Translations under genes and position numbers: made by a program
From: Onchidella celtica
Lineage: Eukaryota; Mollusca; Gastropoda; Systellommatophora; Onchidiidae
Direction of reading: 5' to 3'
DNA length: 64,000 nt
Assembly: GCA_963931925.1 (NCBI GenBank)
Contig: OZ007575.1
Span: 41,284,612 to 41,348,611, forward strand
In this document: piece after piece, positions 39,301-51,300 of the stretch
Layout: each line of letters starts with the position of its first letter
Position numbering within the stretch: position 1 is the stretch's first letter
The notes under the pieces: generated by a model
Database searches by the model: none
The model's input: only the letters and a program-made list of their open reading frames with translations
Told to the model about the DNA's origin: nothing

Positions 39301-42300
39301 GTGAAGACTGGGCACAGGTGAGATGCTGTTGTTGTACTTGTAATGAATTAGTTCATCATGCTTTCACATTTACTGTAGGATCCTTGTCACACATCCCTTT
39401 TTTTTTTTTTTTTTTTGGTCGCCTTTGTCAACGACCCATCATCGCTAAGGCTTAATTACAGATGATGCAGTAGAAAGTTGGAAATCATGAAATACTCACG
39501 ATTAATATGTCCATTGTTACTGTCATCATCTGTTTCTTCCGTGACGGTAGGCCTACTATACACTTAAGTTTATGCAAAAGAAAAAAAAGAGAATTATTGT
39601 CATCGCATGTGAAAATCTATCACATCAGCTGGAGATAAAAGCTGTACACTCATCATTAGTGTAAGAAATCCACACTTAGTGAGGTTCTTGAACTTGGTGT
39701 CTGCCATGTCCATGGTCCCCTTTCTGACTCAGTGTACAATACATATGAAAACAAAAAGAAATTACGAAATAGGTCTGTGCTTAAATATATTCAATACAGA
39801 GGAAGACAGGGCATTAAATCTTTGCCATATGTAGGTGCTTGTGATGAAAGTTAGACAAAGGAAACTTTCTGATTCATATTGTTTTGTCTCTCTGCCTGTA
39901 TACCAACTCAGATAGCAGCAATAATCTCCAGCTATGGGGGCCGCATCAGTTCCTCTGGGGACTACGCCCTCTTTGAAGCTCAAATTGACCATCTCTTGTC
40001 TGCCAGAGGTACCCTCAGAAACTTATTTCTCTGTTCCTCTCTCACTCTCTCATTTCTGTGTACATACAATTTTTTTTCTTTTGGCCTTGCATTTAGCTCG
40101 ACTGTGCATTTTGTTTTTTCTCAGTGCATTAGTTCAAGTGCATCTTGATTGAATCTCTTGCATCATTCTTATGAGCTTTTTCAACAGGTTACAGCATAAA
40201 CAAATGGGCTAATGGATTTTTATAATATGCCAAACTATTGAAAATATTGAGAAGGAATGACTGTCGGGATACAGGTTGTGGGAAGTTTCAATTAGTCAAA
40301 TATTTTCCCGCCAAAATAACTAAAATGATAACAGCTCCGCTAAATTCCGTTTTAAACACAAGTTTGCTCTCAGATGATTACTGAGCAATCTTGACAGAAA
40401 TCTCTTTGATATGTGTGGTCTTGCTGTTGGTAAGAGAAATACGTTTTCTGTCAGATGAAAAGGTTTGCAAGTGAATGAGTTCAGCAGAACAAGAATTTGG
40501 GAAAGTTGGAGGTGCAGAAACAAAATATGTGGAAAGCTTTAAAAATGATGTATCTGGAAATAACAGAATTGTTTGTCCTGGCAGTAGCTGTATGATATTG
40601 TGCAGGCCTATTCGCTATGCTAAAATAGCGATTTTCATCCAGCTTTCTGGGCATGCTGGTAAGCTGGCCATCATAACAACCTGGCTGACTGTGTGATCCT
40701 TTAACTTTTTCTGGAAGAAGAAACCACAGGAGCACTGGTTATTCTTGTCTTTTTCCCCTTGCTCTTTTGGTGTTTTCCTGGAAAACTGGGTGTCGGAAGG
40801 CAGATGATTCATATTTTGAGAGTACAGGAAATAATTATTTTTTTTATTTGTGCTTTCACTTTTTTCTCACCCTGTTTTGTCAATATCCTTCTCTCTATCT
40901 CTGTGTGGATTCTCCGGTTACCATCTTACGGCCTGATATTATCAAGATTCCTTGTTTGTACTTTTTTCGTCATGTCAGAGCTCTTCTGTATTTCAAGCAT
41001 CCAAACGTCGGTGCATGGCCTTTTGACACTTTTCTTTCCTGTTTGTCTCTGTCAGGGAACATTTCTTGCTCTGTGTAGAAGTTATCATTTTGGTCCAGCA
41101 TTGGTTGATTAAATAAAGGGAGTAACTGGCTTTTCATTTACTCTGATTTATTTATATAATTTATTTGTGCATATCATGTGGCCACGTGGAGGTGGATTAC
41201 TGTAATTTGGTCACCGTTCTAACGTTTTTGATAGCTCTTCATTGGGATAAATGCATCATTCGGTGAAGTCAGGGCTACATTTGTCCATACATATTCATTC
41301 ATGTATTTAATTTATTTATTTGTTTATGTTTTCTAATAAATTCCTTCAAATAAAATAGTAATATAAATTACACATGAATTCTGCCATAGATAATAATTAC
41401 TCAAAAATGTTGTCAGCCATGGTGGAGCTCTCGTATACGGGAGATACAGCACTCTGATATTTGCACATTTCCATTTCATCTACAAGCACACTGCATTGAA
41501 GCTCTGTCACTATATATATATAGTGATCCACACCAATCTGATGCATACATTTCATCCCTTTCGCCACATATCATTCACTCAGGAATTTGTCATGGAAACC
41601 ACTTCTCTGAGGTCTTGAAACACATTCAGTAACTACAAAAAAAAAAAAAAAAAAGAAATTTGCTGACACTTCCTGATTATTTGTCAGCTAACCAATTTCT
41701 TGCTGAATGCATCAAGTACATTTTTAAAAAAAATTAATATTTGGGCTGATTATGTGTGCCAAATGGCTAAATTCAATTTTGATTGGACAGTAGTTTTAGT
41801 ATTATTATTATTTTTATAAAGTCATAAGTTAATGCCTTTTGATTAAGAATGATCATGATACTGAAATCGATCTATAAGATTTGTGTTGTCAAATTCTATG
41901 TTGTTATAAAGCTTGTGGGCAGCCTGCTTTGCGTCTTTTTTATCTCAGTTGTCACCATTTAAAAAATAAGGGGAGGGGGGAGAAGGGATACAATGGGAAT
42001 TAATAGCAGTAACTGAGTAAGTTATATTTTTGTCTTTTCATTGAAAATAAGCATGCATTTCAGTACATGAGAAAATAAACCTCATGCATGTGAGAATTTT
42101 TACAATAGCTAGACCCCCAAAGTTTTAATTCGAGCCTTTATTTTATTAAAAAGAGGAGACTGAAGAACATTGAGCGTGAGTTTGGTGTAGAGATGTACAG
42201 AGATTATGGTGTACATGTCTGGGCGTGGTGGGATGGCAGGTGCATGTTGCTGCAACTAATTAATGCATGTAGACAAAATTCATCATGTCAAAACTAGCCT

Positions 42301-45300
42301 ATCACTGGAAGGTGTGGCTTGCAGTGGCTTTGGTGAGGTGTTAATGTTTGAGGAAGACCATACTACACGTTGCTTTGAAAAAAAATCGCTGGAATTTCAA
42401 AGACTTGCAGATGTGCTAGTTTGGCTTTTTGATTATTTTTCTTTAATTTTTAATTTTTTTTAAAAATCCTAGTGGTCCCAAATTAGATCCGTGTTGGCAT
42501 CCTTATTTAGATAGATAGTAGGGTAGCCAATGACTATGCCATTGTATTCTTCCCACTGAGTAAAGAAAACAGATGTTTAGGTGTCCATGATTCATCAGTA
42601 TTCCCCAATTTGCCAATCAGAGAAAATTAGTGTAAGGTTAGCCTTCCAAAATCATGACTGGGAGATTATATCAGCCAGTTATTTGGTGACAAAAGCCAGA
42701 TGGAAGTTTTCTGTGCTGTTATCTGAATCATTCATAGTTAGTGGAAAGCTTTGATACTGCATTATTATAATTCACAGTCAGTGGAAAGATTTGACTCTGC
42801 ACTGTTATCATTCGTAGTTAGTGGAAAGATTTGACACAGCATCATTTTTGTTCATAGTCAGTGGAAATGAAAAGATCAAACTTACATAACCAGCGTTAAA
42901 CTGAATCGTCCAGCTTGAAGTGTGAGTCCATAGGGTGTGGCTTAATCTGTTTTTGTTCTGTCATTTCTTCTGAAAAGATTAGAGAGGGGAAGGGGCGAAG
43001 TTTGAAACACACAAAGAGAAAGATGTCTGAAATATGTCCTGGTCTTTGCATCAGTGGGTTTAGGACTGTGAGAGGAGACACAAATTGAAATTACATATAT
43101 GGATAGTTCTTTGTTTGAGTCTTTTTTTTGTTGTTGTAGCAGCCAGAACTATAGCATTAGGGCACAATTTCTGGAAAATACGGAGTGGGTGAACCCCAGC
43201 TTTCATTTCCCGTTAAACACATTGCCAAACAGAGGCCTTTCTTCATCCACATTTCAGCAGAACCAAAAACACCCAAAAACAGAAATAGACTTGAATAGGG
43301 CAGGGCCCATGCGCAGTAAGTTGTGCTATTATTTCAGCAATACCAAAAGCACAGAGGAAACTGAAATAGACATGAACAGGACTATATCCATAGGTAGTTT
43401 TGCTATTATTTTTTATGTTGAAGTATTCTAGACAATTTTAGTTAAGACCAGGGAATGATATACATTTTATGCATGTCCAAAACATTGCTAACATTAACCC
43501 TCTGTGAGCTGAAAGTGTAAATTCTTTAAAGCAGTGATTTAACCCATGCCATCCCACCATGTCTTGGAACCCCACCCGGAAAATGTTTGGTGCATGAGTT
43601 TGGCATCTTGTTTAGCATTTACTTCACGGCATGTTTTCCTATTAGATCAGTGCTACCTTTGAGACTTTCGGAGTTGGTCTGTCAAGAGAGTCTGTATTCA
43701 TACGTGAGCATGAGGAAAATTTTGCCAAGTTTCTATCTGAAGGGAAAGATCCAGGTATACAAATGTTTTTAACATTTGCTGTGTGGTGGTTGGGGGTAAA
43801 GCAGACCAGGGCTGGTGTAGGTGTCAGACAGGTGACCCGCCACCCCTAAATTTTGTTTCACGCCAGCACAGCAGGCACTGCCAATGGCAACCCGTTGGGT
43901 TACGATGTGGGCAGTGCCTATTGTTCTACTGTAATTCATGGGCAGCGGGCCACCGGTCTGGCACCTACACCAGCCTTTGTCTGTTTCACCCTTTATGTAT
44001 ATGGACAAATTGTAATAGTTTTGCAGAGAAGCAATGAGTTAATGAGGAAGTGATAACAAAACATATGGAAGAAAAGGGAAGTGTGAATGAGATATGAATG
44101 TGTAGTAGCAGAATCGGAGATTCATGTTTAGATTTGTAGACATTGATGTCATGAATAGATTTGTAGACCCTGATGTGTTGTTTTGATGTATGTTTAAGTC
44201 TTTTGTTTGGTTCACAGTGCATGTTTTGTTTGTATGTTCAGATTGTGTATTTGTTATGTGTGAGAAATAGATTAGGATGTTTGATAGATGTTTTATATGA
44301 CTGTCATTCAATCGATGGGGAAAGAACTTTGGCTTGGCTTGGCTTGTATTTCTTTTTGAATGATATGATCACAGCAGAGAGATAGCTAGCTTAACAGTGG
44401 AGGGTGAAAGATAATAACACCAGGAAGTCACTGCTGTTTAAGAAGTATATATTGTAATATATTTGTTCAGAATAGGATTAAAAGTTATGTAGCAAATGGG
44501 ATTGGTTAATGTGCCTGTGTCTTGAATTTTAATAACAATTGAATTTTGATAACAAGTGATTTCATTTTGGCATTGAAGGTTGCATAACAGCCTTCCAGTA
44601 TAAGAGATGTTCTGTCATGGTATGCAGAAGTAGTTCTAATCTTTCAGTCTGAAATGTCTGTGACTAATTATCTGGCTTTTTTCAGTTGGGAGAAGATACA
44701 ACATTGCATTTGTTCATGTGGCGTGCAATGTTGCAGATTAGCTTTTTTGTTAGAAAAGAGAAACTTGGTTAAATGCAAAAAAAAAAAAAGAAAGAAAAGT
44801 AAAATGAGAGCAAAGCAAAACTTTGTGGTAGATGAGTGAATCCTAAGCAGGTTAAACTCAATCCAGATGCTTGCAATGAGACACACATGTACATAATTCA
44901 TAAGTGTATGTGAGGAAGTTTAAATGTTTCTAATAATAAAAAACAGTTGTGAAATTCATTTGAATTTCTCTGCATTTAGAAGTTACATTTTCTTGTCTTA
45001 GAGATTCCTGTTTCATAGGTTAAGTAAAAGACAGAGTTAAATATTTTAATTGAATTATATAAAGATTTACTCTGAGGTATAGTAGAAGTTCATTTTGAAT
45101 GTGCCCAGAACCATCTACGTATTTTGATTCAGCTATAGTGTTGTGCCATTTTGACTTTGAAGAGCCAAAAGTAACCCGACTGTTTTAACTTTGTAGGAGA
45201 GAGCAAGATTCAGAGTGTGGGTGAGTGGTTGGCTGATATAGGACTTCCCCAGTATGAAAATACACTGGTGGCCAATGGCTTTGATGACACAGATTTCTTG

Positions 45301-48300
45301 GTGAGCAGTTTTTACTATTATTATTATTATTATTATTGACTCATTCGGTATTTTTGTATATACAGTGTAATATCTTCAAAATTCTACATGCCTGTAATAA
45401 CAGTTTCACTAAAGGCCATGTTTCAGTAAGAGGATGAATGAAAAAAAATTACATTTGCAAGGTAAATGATAAAATGTCATAGTAAGTCATAACTCAGATG
45501 GATAATTGTCATAAGGCAGCACCAGTGGCTTGAAGGAATGATGATGATGATGAAGGAGTGAATAAAATCACACTTTGCTATAGCACTAGAATAAGTGTCC
45601 ATGTTTCTCACCATCTGCCTTGTGAGAGTTGGACTGGATATGTGAACCACTTAATACAGTGATTTACATTGACATCAACCCATTATAAGCCAAAAAATGC
45701 CCTTCAGTGCCAAGTAATCATCATATGAATCCTTGTTAAGATGCCAGAAGTATTTGAAGTTTGAAAACACGACAGAGGGAAAAATTGGTTATTGATATTA
45801 TTATTATTATAGTTATGTATTTTTATTTATTTGTTTATTTATTTTTGTATTTATTAGTATTATGCTATTATTGTGATTATTACTGGAGAAGTAATGTGAT
45901 TTAATTATCTTAAGTAGCTTTTGCAAATCATGAAACTGACTTGATCAATTTCAGGGTGGAACAATACTGGAGGATCAAGACCTCAAAGCCATAGGAGTGG
46001 AAAATGCAGAACACAGGAATACCATCTTGGAGGCAGCCACAAAATTGGCAAAGCTGCAGCCCATTGGTAAAGAATTTTTTTTTGTATTGTTGTTTATACT
46101 CCAGAATATGCAAGCAAGTAACCTTTCCATGCTACAGTATTTTGTTAAATATGCAAGGAATGAATCAATAGTACCTACTTGTTGATATTGCTGTTTGCAA
46201 GCCGTATAATTTCTCAGTGTATCACCTAGAAGGCAAAGTAAACCAAGACTTTGAAGAGTGAAAATAAGATGTACAGTTATCTCAAATGGTTGACCGCAAT
46301 CATGCCGTCATTGAAGTATAGAGGAAAGAACCAGAAACTATTTTAACAGTGAGTTATATTACAATGAGTTAATGCCATATATTATTTTCTTCTACAGATC
46401 CCAATCACTTGCCAGAAACAGTAGCAGAATGGTTGGGGTCTCTGCGACTAGACTATTACTTCAATACATTCATGTCACACAAATATGATTCCATGGATAG
46501 AGTGATCAAACTGTGGGAGCTCGAGTTAGACACTGTAAGTTTGTTTTTTTGATGATTATATTCCAGTGTCTTTATGGTCTAGCATGTTCACCACTTAGAC
46601 AAATGAGAAATTTGGATCTAAGCAGTATGACACAAACTTAGTTGTGACATCTGTTCAAAAAAGAGGGAAAACAAAGAAAAATTGTGGTTCATTGCTGTTG
46701 TTTCTGTAAAGAAACTGTTGAAGGATTTCCCACAAAATTGATTTTATAAGACGCACGCACCTGTGTCCTGCATACAACGCCATCGAAGGGTTAATAAGAT
46801 CGGTGGTGTATAGCGGAGAATTGCTTTTTGAAAAGTTGCAAAGGTAATTCACAACCCGACAATATTTTGCTTTCTGTCCAACCACTTTTCAGAAATTTTC
46901 CACAAACTGGCTCAGTAAAAACCTAGTTTATTCTGTTACTGTTTATCTCTGAAAGTTTCATAATTGTACATCAGCCATATTTTTTTTTTTTTTTTAAAGT
47001 GAGAACATAGCCTCCATGGTACCAAAATAATTATAAGAGTAAATGTAATGTTTATATTAGAGTAGGAAGACAAGAAGAGTACGCAAACTCATAGCCAGCT
47101 ATTATATGCGATGGAACGAGATTGGGCATGAACTTGACAGAAACTTACTCATTCTGTCTTTTTCCGCAGGTGTTAGACATTACATCCATAGGACACAGGA
47201 AAAGGATCCTTGCATCACTTGGTGAGAGGAAACCTGAAACAACCAGTCCTGTAAGTCCAGGTCTAATTTGTAACACTCCTCACACTTATGGCTTTTGCAC
47301 AGAAGTGTTATTATTCACAAATACATCCTTTCTCCTTGATTTCTTATGGTGGAGGGGTTGGGTTAAGACAAGGGATATAACTGTAGATTTGTTGTAAATG
47401 GGGGAGTAACAATTTTCTTTTTCCAGACATTATGGACTATTTCTCATGAAACATTCTCTAAATCTACACTAAGTGTTGCTGTGTCCTGTGTTATAAAATA
47501 ACATTAAACGTCAACTGAAAAATATTAAAGCTCTGCTCACAACTTTCACATTTTGTACCAAAAAATGACAGTACACTTTGTAGAAATATTTGCTTATAGA
47601 GAAGGTAGGAGACTTGTACAAATGAATGTAATTACATGAATATTTTTTAATTTATATGTACATGTATGTTTGTGTGTGTCCTTGCCTGTTCTTTTCTGTG
47701 TCATTTTCAAAATGCGTCACTGTATGTTTACTCTGCATAATAAATTTGCTTTGCACAGTACTTTCAACACCAGTAATATGTATAATTCGCCTCATGCCAA
47801 GGGTCCCGGGTTCTAAACCCGAGCAGTGCAGGCATGTTGGAAGTTGGGATTTTCTCATATTTTCGTGTCCCTGATCCTATTGGGGGGGATAGGATCGAGT
47901 ACCTAGTCTTCTCGGATAAGGACGATAAAATTCGGAGGGCCCGTGTGCACGTTGCGCACGTTAAAGACACCTTGGCAGTTGGAAAGCGTAAAGAGCAGGC
48001 CGAACAGGCCGCTGCGGGCAAAATTGAAATTAATAGATTAAAATTTATCCATATCATCCCCTCACCAGCAACAACAAAAAATTATTGTTCATTATTAAAT
48101 ATATACTATTATTAATAAATATTCAAATATTATTTGTATTGTGAGTTGTGAACTGTTGTGAGTTGTGAACTGCGCCTAATAGGCTGCGTTGCTCTGAGAT
48201 AGAGAGAGAGAGTGAGCGAGGCAGGGAGGGAGAAAGAAGCAGTGTAGTGTGTTGAGCGCTTCGCTGCTGCCCCATTATGCTCTGTGGTTGACAGGTTTCT

Positions 48301-51300
48301 TCTGTAAAGCACATAGAGCATTTTAATAATGGATATGCGCTATATAAAATAATAATAACAATAATAATATGCTGGGAAATGTCAGAAAATAGCACTTGAC
48401 ATTATGATAATATGTTAAATTACATTATTGATAAATTACATGTGGAAGCAACTGAAAATTCTTCATTGCTTCAGGACATGTATGTAGTATTCTGCCGCCC
48501 AAAGGAAAAAACGATGGAACTGACAGCACAACCTTTTTCTACTTCATTGTCTCTGATTACAGACAGTCCCTTATGTTGGTTTACCATGTTAGAAACTGTC
48601 TATCTGCCATTGGCATAAAAGAATTACTGTGAGAGAAGTTCATAGAGACAATAAGGAGAAAAAAGCAATTCTGTCAGTTACGTTGTTTTTCCATAGGGAA
48701 GCAGGACTGTGATAGCCAGGAGGAGATGTCACAAGTAAGAATTGATTTTACAAACAAAATGATGACACTAAGAAAAAACTTGAGTCATCATGCAGTTTTA
48801 CGTAACTTTTCCAGGGCCGGTCTAGGATTCCCAGCCTGGAAGGATTGAGCAATCGCAAGTCCCCATTTGATAATGTGGACCTTTACAGAGATTATACAGG
48901 GGTCAGGTCCCGAGCCTCTGATTCAGGAAGTAACCCAGAACTACGCCAAGGGCAGATGTTGGACTTCAGCAACAATGAATCAACTTCACCCACCAAGGTA
49001 GTCACATCAGACATTCTCAGTCATTGCCGGGGGGAGTTTCATTATTTCCTATCTAATGCTGCATGCCATCAATTCATATACGGTTTCAGAGAATTCGCAG
49101 ATAGGAAAAAATTTCACATTTTTCTTTGAAAACTTAACTTTTTGGTTCCCTAATTAGTAGATTTGCATGAAGAACATAACATCTCAACAGTAAAGGTCTG
49201 TTAAAACTTGATTATTTCAGTTTTGAAGTGATTAGAAACAGCAACATTACAATAATGAAAATACACATGCATCAGGCACAAAGAAGAAGAAATGAAGAAT
49301 AAAAATTAGCAGGCTTAATGGAAATCTTGTTGGTGAGATCAGAAGGTTGGATGACATTGTAGGTATTGTTTCCATTGGAATGTTTTTTTGAAATCAGTAA
49401 GTATTCACTTGACCCTAAGACTCAGGGATGAAAGGATTTTGAATTGGAAATTTGTGGTTTACAGTAAATTTGCTCAATGACACCAAAATTGTGCCCTACA
49501 CAAATTTCAAAAATAGAAAATTGATGAAACACAAAAGCATGCATTTTACAGTCAAGGTCCATTAATAATGATTGAATTATGCATGTGCATATGAATAGAA
49601 GGATAGTCTGATGGAGAAAGAAGTTATTTTCCATTGCATGTTATAATGGTACCTCAAAAGAAACTAGATAGAGTGCCAGTACTTTTGATGTTAACATTCA
49701 AAGCTTGTTTAATGGACAACTTTTTTTTTGTAAGTGACAGTAGTAACATAATTATGATGTTTGCAGTGGAAGTAAAGGCTGGAGATTTTCAGTACTTTTT
49801 ATCATACATTAAAAGAACTTGAAAATTCTCCCAGGGTCGTGGCATCAGAGACAGTGCAATACATATCCGAGCCCCCCACCTTATGTATTACACTGGTGCA
49901 ATCAAACAGTGGAGACATAAGCCTGAAACTCTGATCAAGGGATGCTGCAATTACACTGCTCATGTAAGTACAAAATGACATCTTCCATCTCAGGTAGTGG
50001 TTGTATCTGATAATTTTTGTGGTTTTGAGTTAAAGCTGCCTTATGATTGCTCATGGTGAGATCCATGCTTACCAAGTGACATACTGGTATCTGATGTTCA
50101 TAATTCACAAATTCTTGATCTTTGAATGGAAAAGGCTTTTTATTAAGCCACCTACAATAACTCAATTTTACATGTAGGTCTCAAATACCATGGAGGGTGC
50201 ACTGAAGTTTGGATTTTTAAAATTGTTTTTGTTTTTCTATTTTTTGAGTTTGTTTTGTGTCGATGACTGCTCGCTACCGATCCCTTTTTACACGAGTACA
50301 TGATCCATGATGTGAACACTTCCTGTTGTATGTAGGTCACTGCTGTCAGCTGATTTAAGCTATTCACTGTGCTTGTGGCTAAATTAGAACACAGAAATAC
50401 CATACAGGGAGGGTAGAAAGTGGTGGGTGGGGGGGGGGGGGGATCCGTATGAGGCGTGGCTTTTAAGCTTGTCTTTGATAATTTTGAAATTATATGTAGA
50501 AACGTGCTTATCTGTACATAATAAATATCACTCTCACCAGGCTTTGAAACACTACTGTTAAATTGGAAAATTCATGGTAGGCCAGTACATTAGATGGATG
50601 ATGATGAGTATGCTCTGCTTGACAGTTATCATGTGGAGTAATACATGTAACCTATTCTCCTGGCTAGTCACAATTTCACAAGTGGAGTTAAATTTAATAT
50701 TTTAAAAATATTTTTGTAGCTAAAAAGGCTCCTCCCTTTTATAGGCAAATGTGTAAGTGCAGAACATAGTGGGCAGTCTCAGTAAAAAAAAACAGTCCAC
50801 TTTTGTAAAGACTATTCAAATAAAATTTGCTTGTAAGTTGATGAGCAGAACCAAACAGAACATTGATAAGATTGTTGCAGATCACACTGCCCCAGCAATC
50901 AGTGTTTGTGGTAAATTCTTTGATATGAGAATTAAATGCAGTGACTATCGTTTTGTTTCCTACAAGGATGTGTTTCTGTATTTCAGTACCTGGGCTCCAC
51001 TCTAGTGAAGGAATTAAAAGGGGCCATGTCCACTCAGGAAGGCATTGCCAAGCTCAAGGTGAGTACTGATCAGCCTTGTTTGATGTTCAGCTGTTTATCA
51101 TTGACCTCACAGTCTCTAGCAGTTGCAAAGTATGTCTTTCCTAAAAGTTCAGGAAGTTACCAGTATATGTCGTTACTATTCCTTATGACTAAAGCAACTA
51201 AAAAATTTTTAAAATCTATTTTTATATATATATTCAGCTACATTCAAAGCTGCATCGAATCATCTTGGTTATAGACTCCTGAGCCGAAAAAGAATCGAAT

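Larger units (their letters stand above)
40009..45196 (+). other. ANKS1: ANKS1 intron before SAM1 (5.2 kb)
   Basis: The intron is bounded by a GTACCC donor and TTGTAG acceptor. It contains a short palindrome, CACTATATATATATAGTG, near 41508, tandem repeats at 42715 and 43256, and the fold-back element at 43794. No further exon was recognised inside it. Confidence 0.75.

Noticed and set aside
41508-41525. Palindrome CACTATATATATATAGTG
   Set aside because: Short TA-repeat palindromes are expected by chance in AT-rich introns.
46780-46800. TTAACCC-type MITE end (reads GAAGGGTTAA)
   Set aside because: No partner end within about 400 bp; at most a fragment.
48697-48734. 38-nt exon using the strongest acceptor at CCATAG
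   Set aside because: It would shift the frame into exon h, where the resulting frames reach stops quickly; the in-frame alternatives are preferred.
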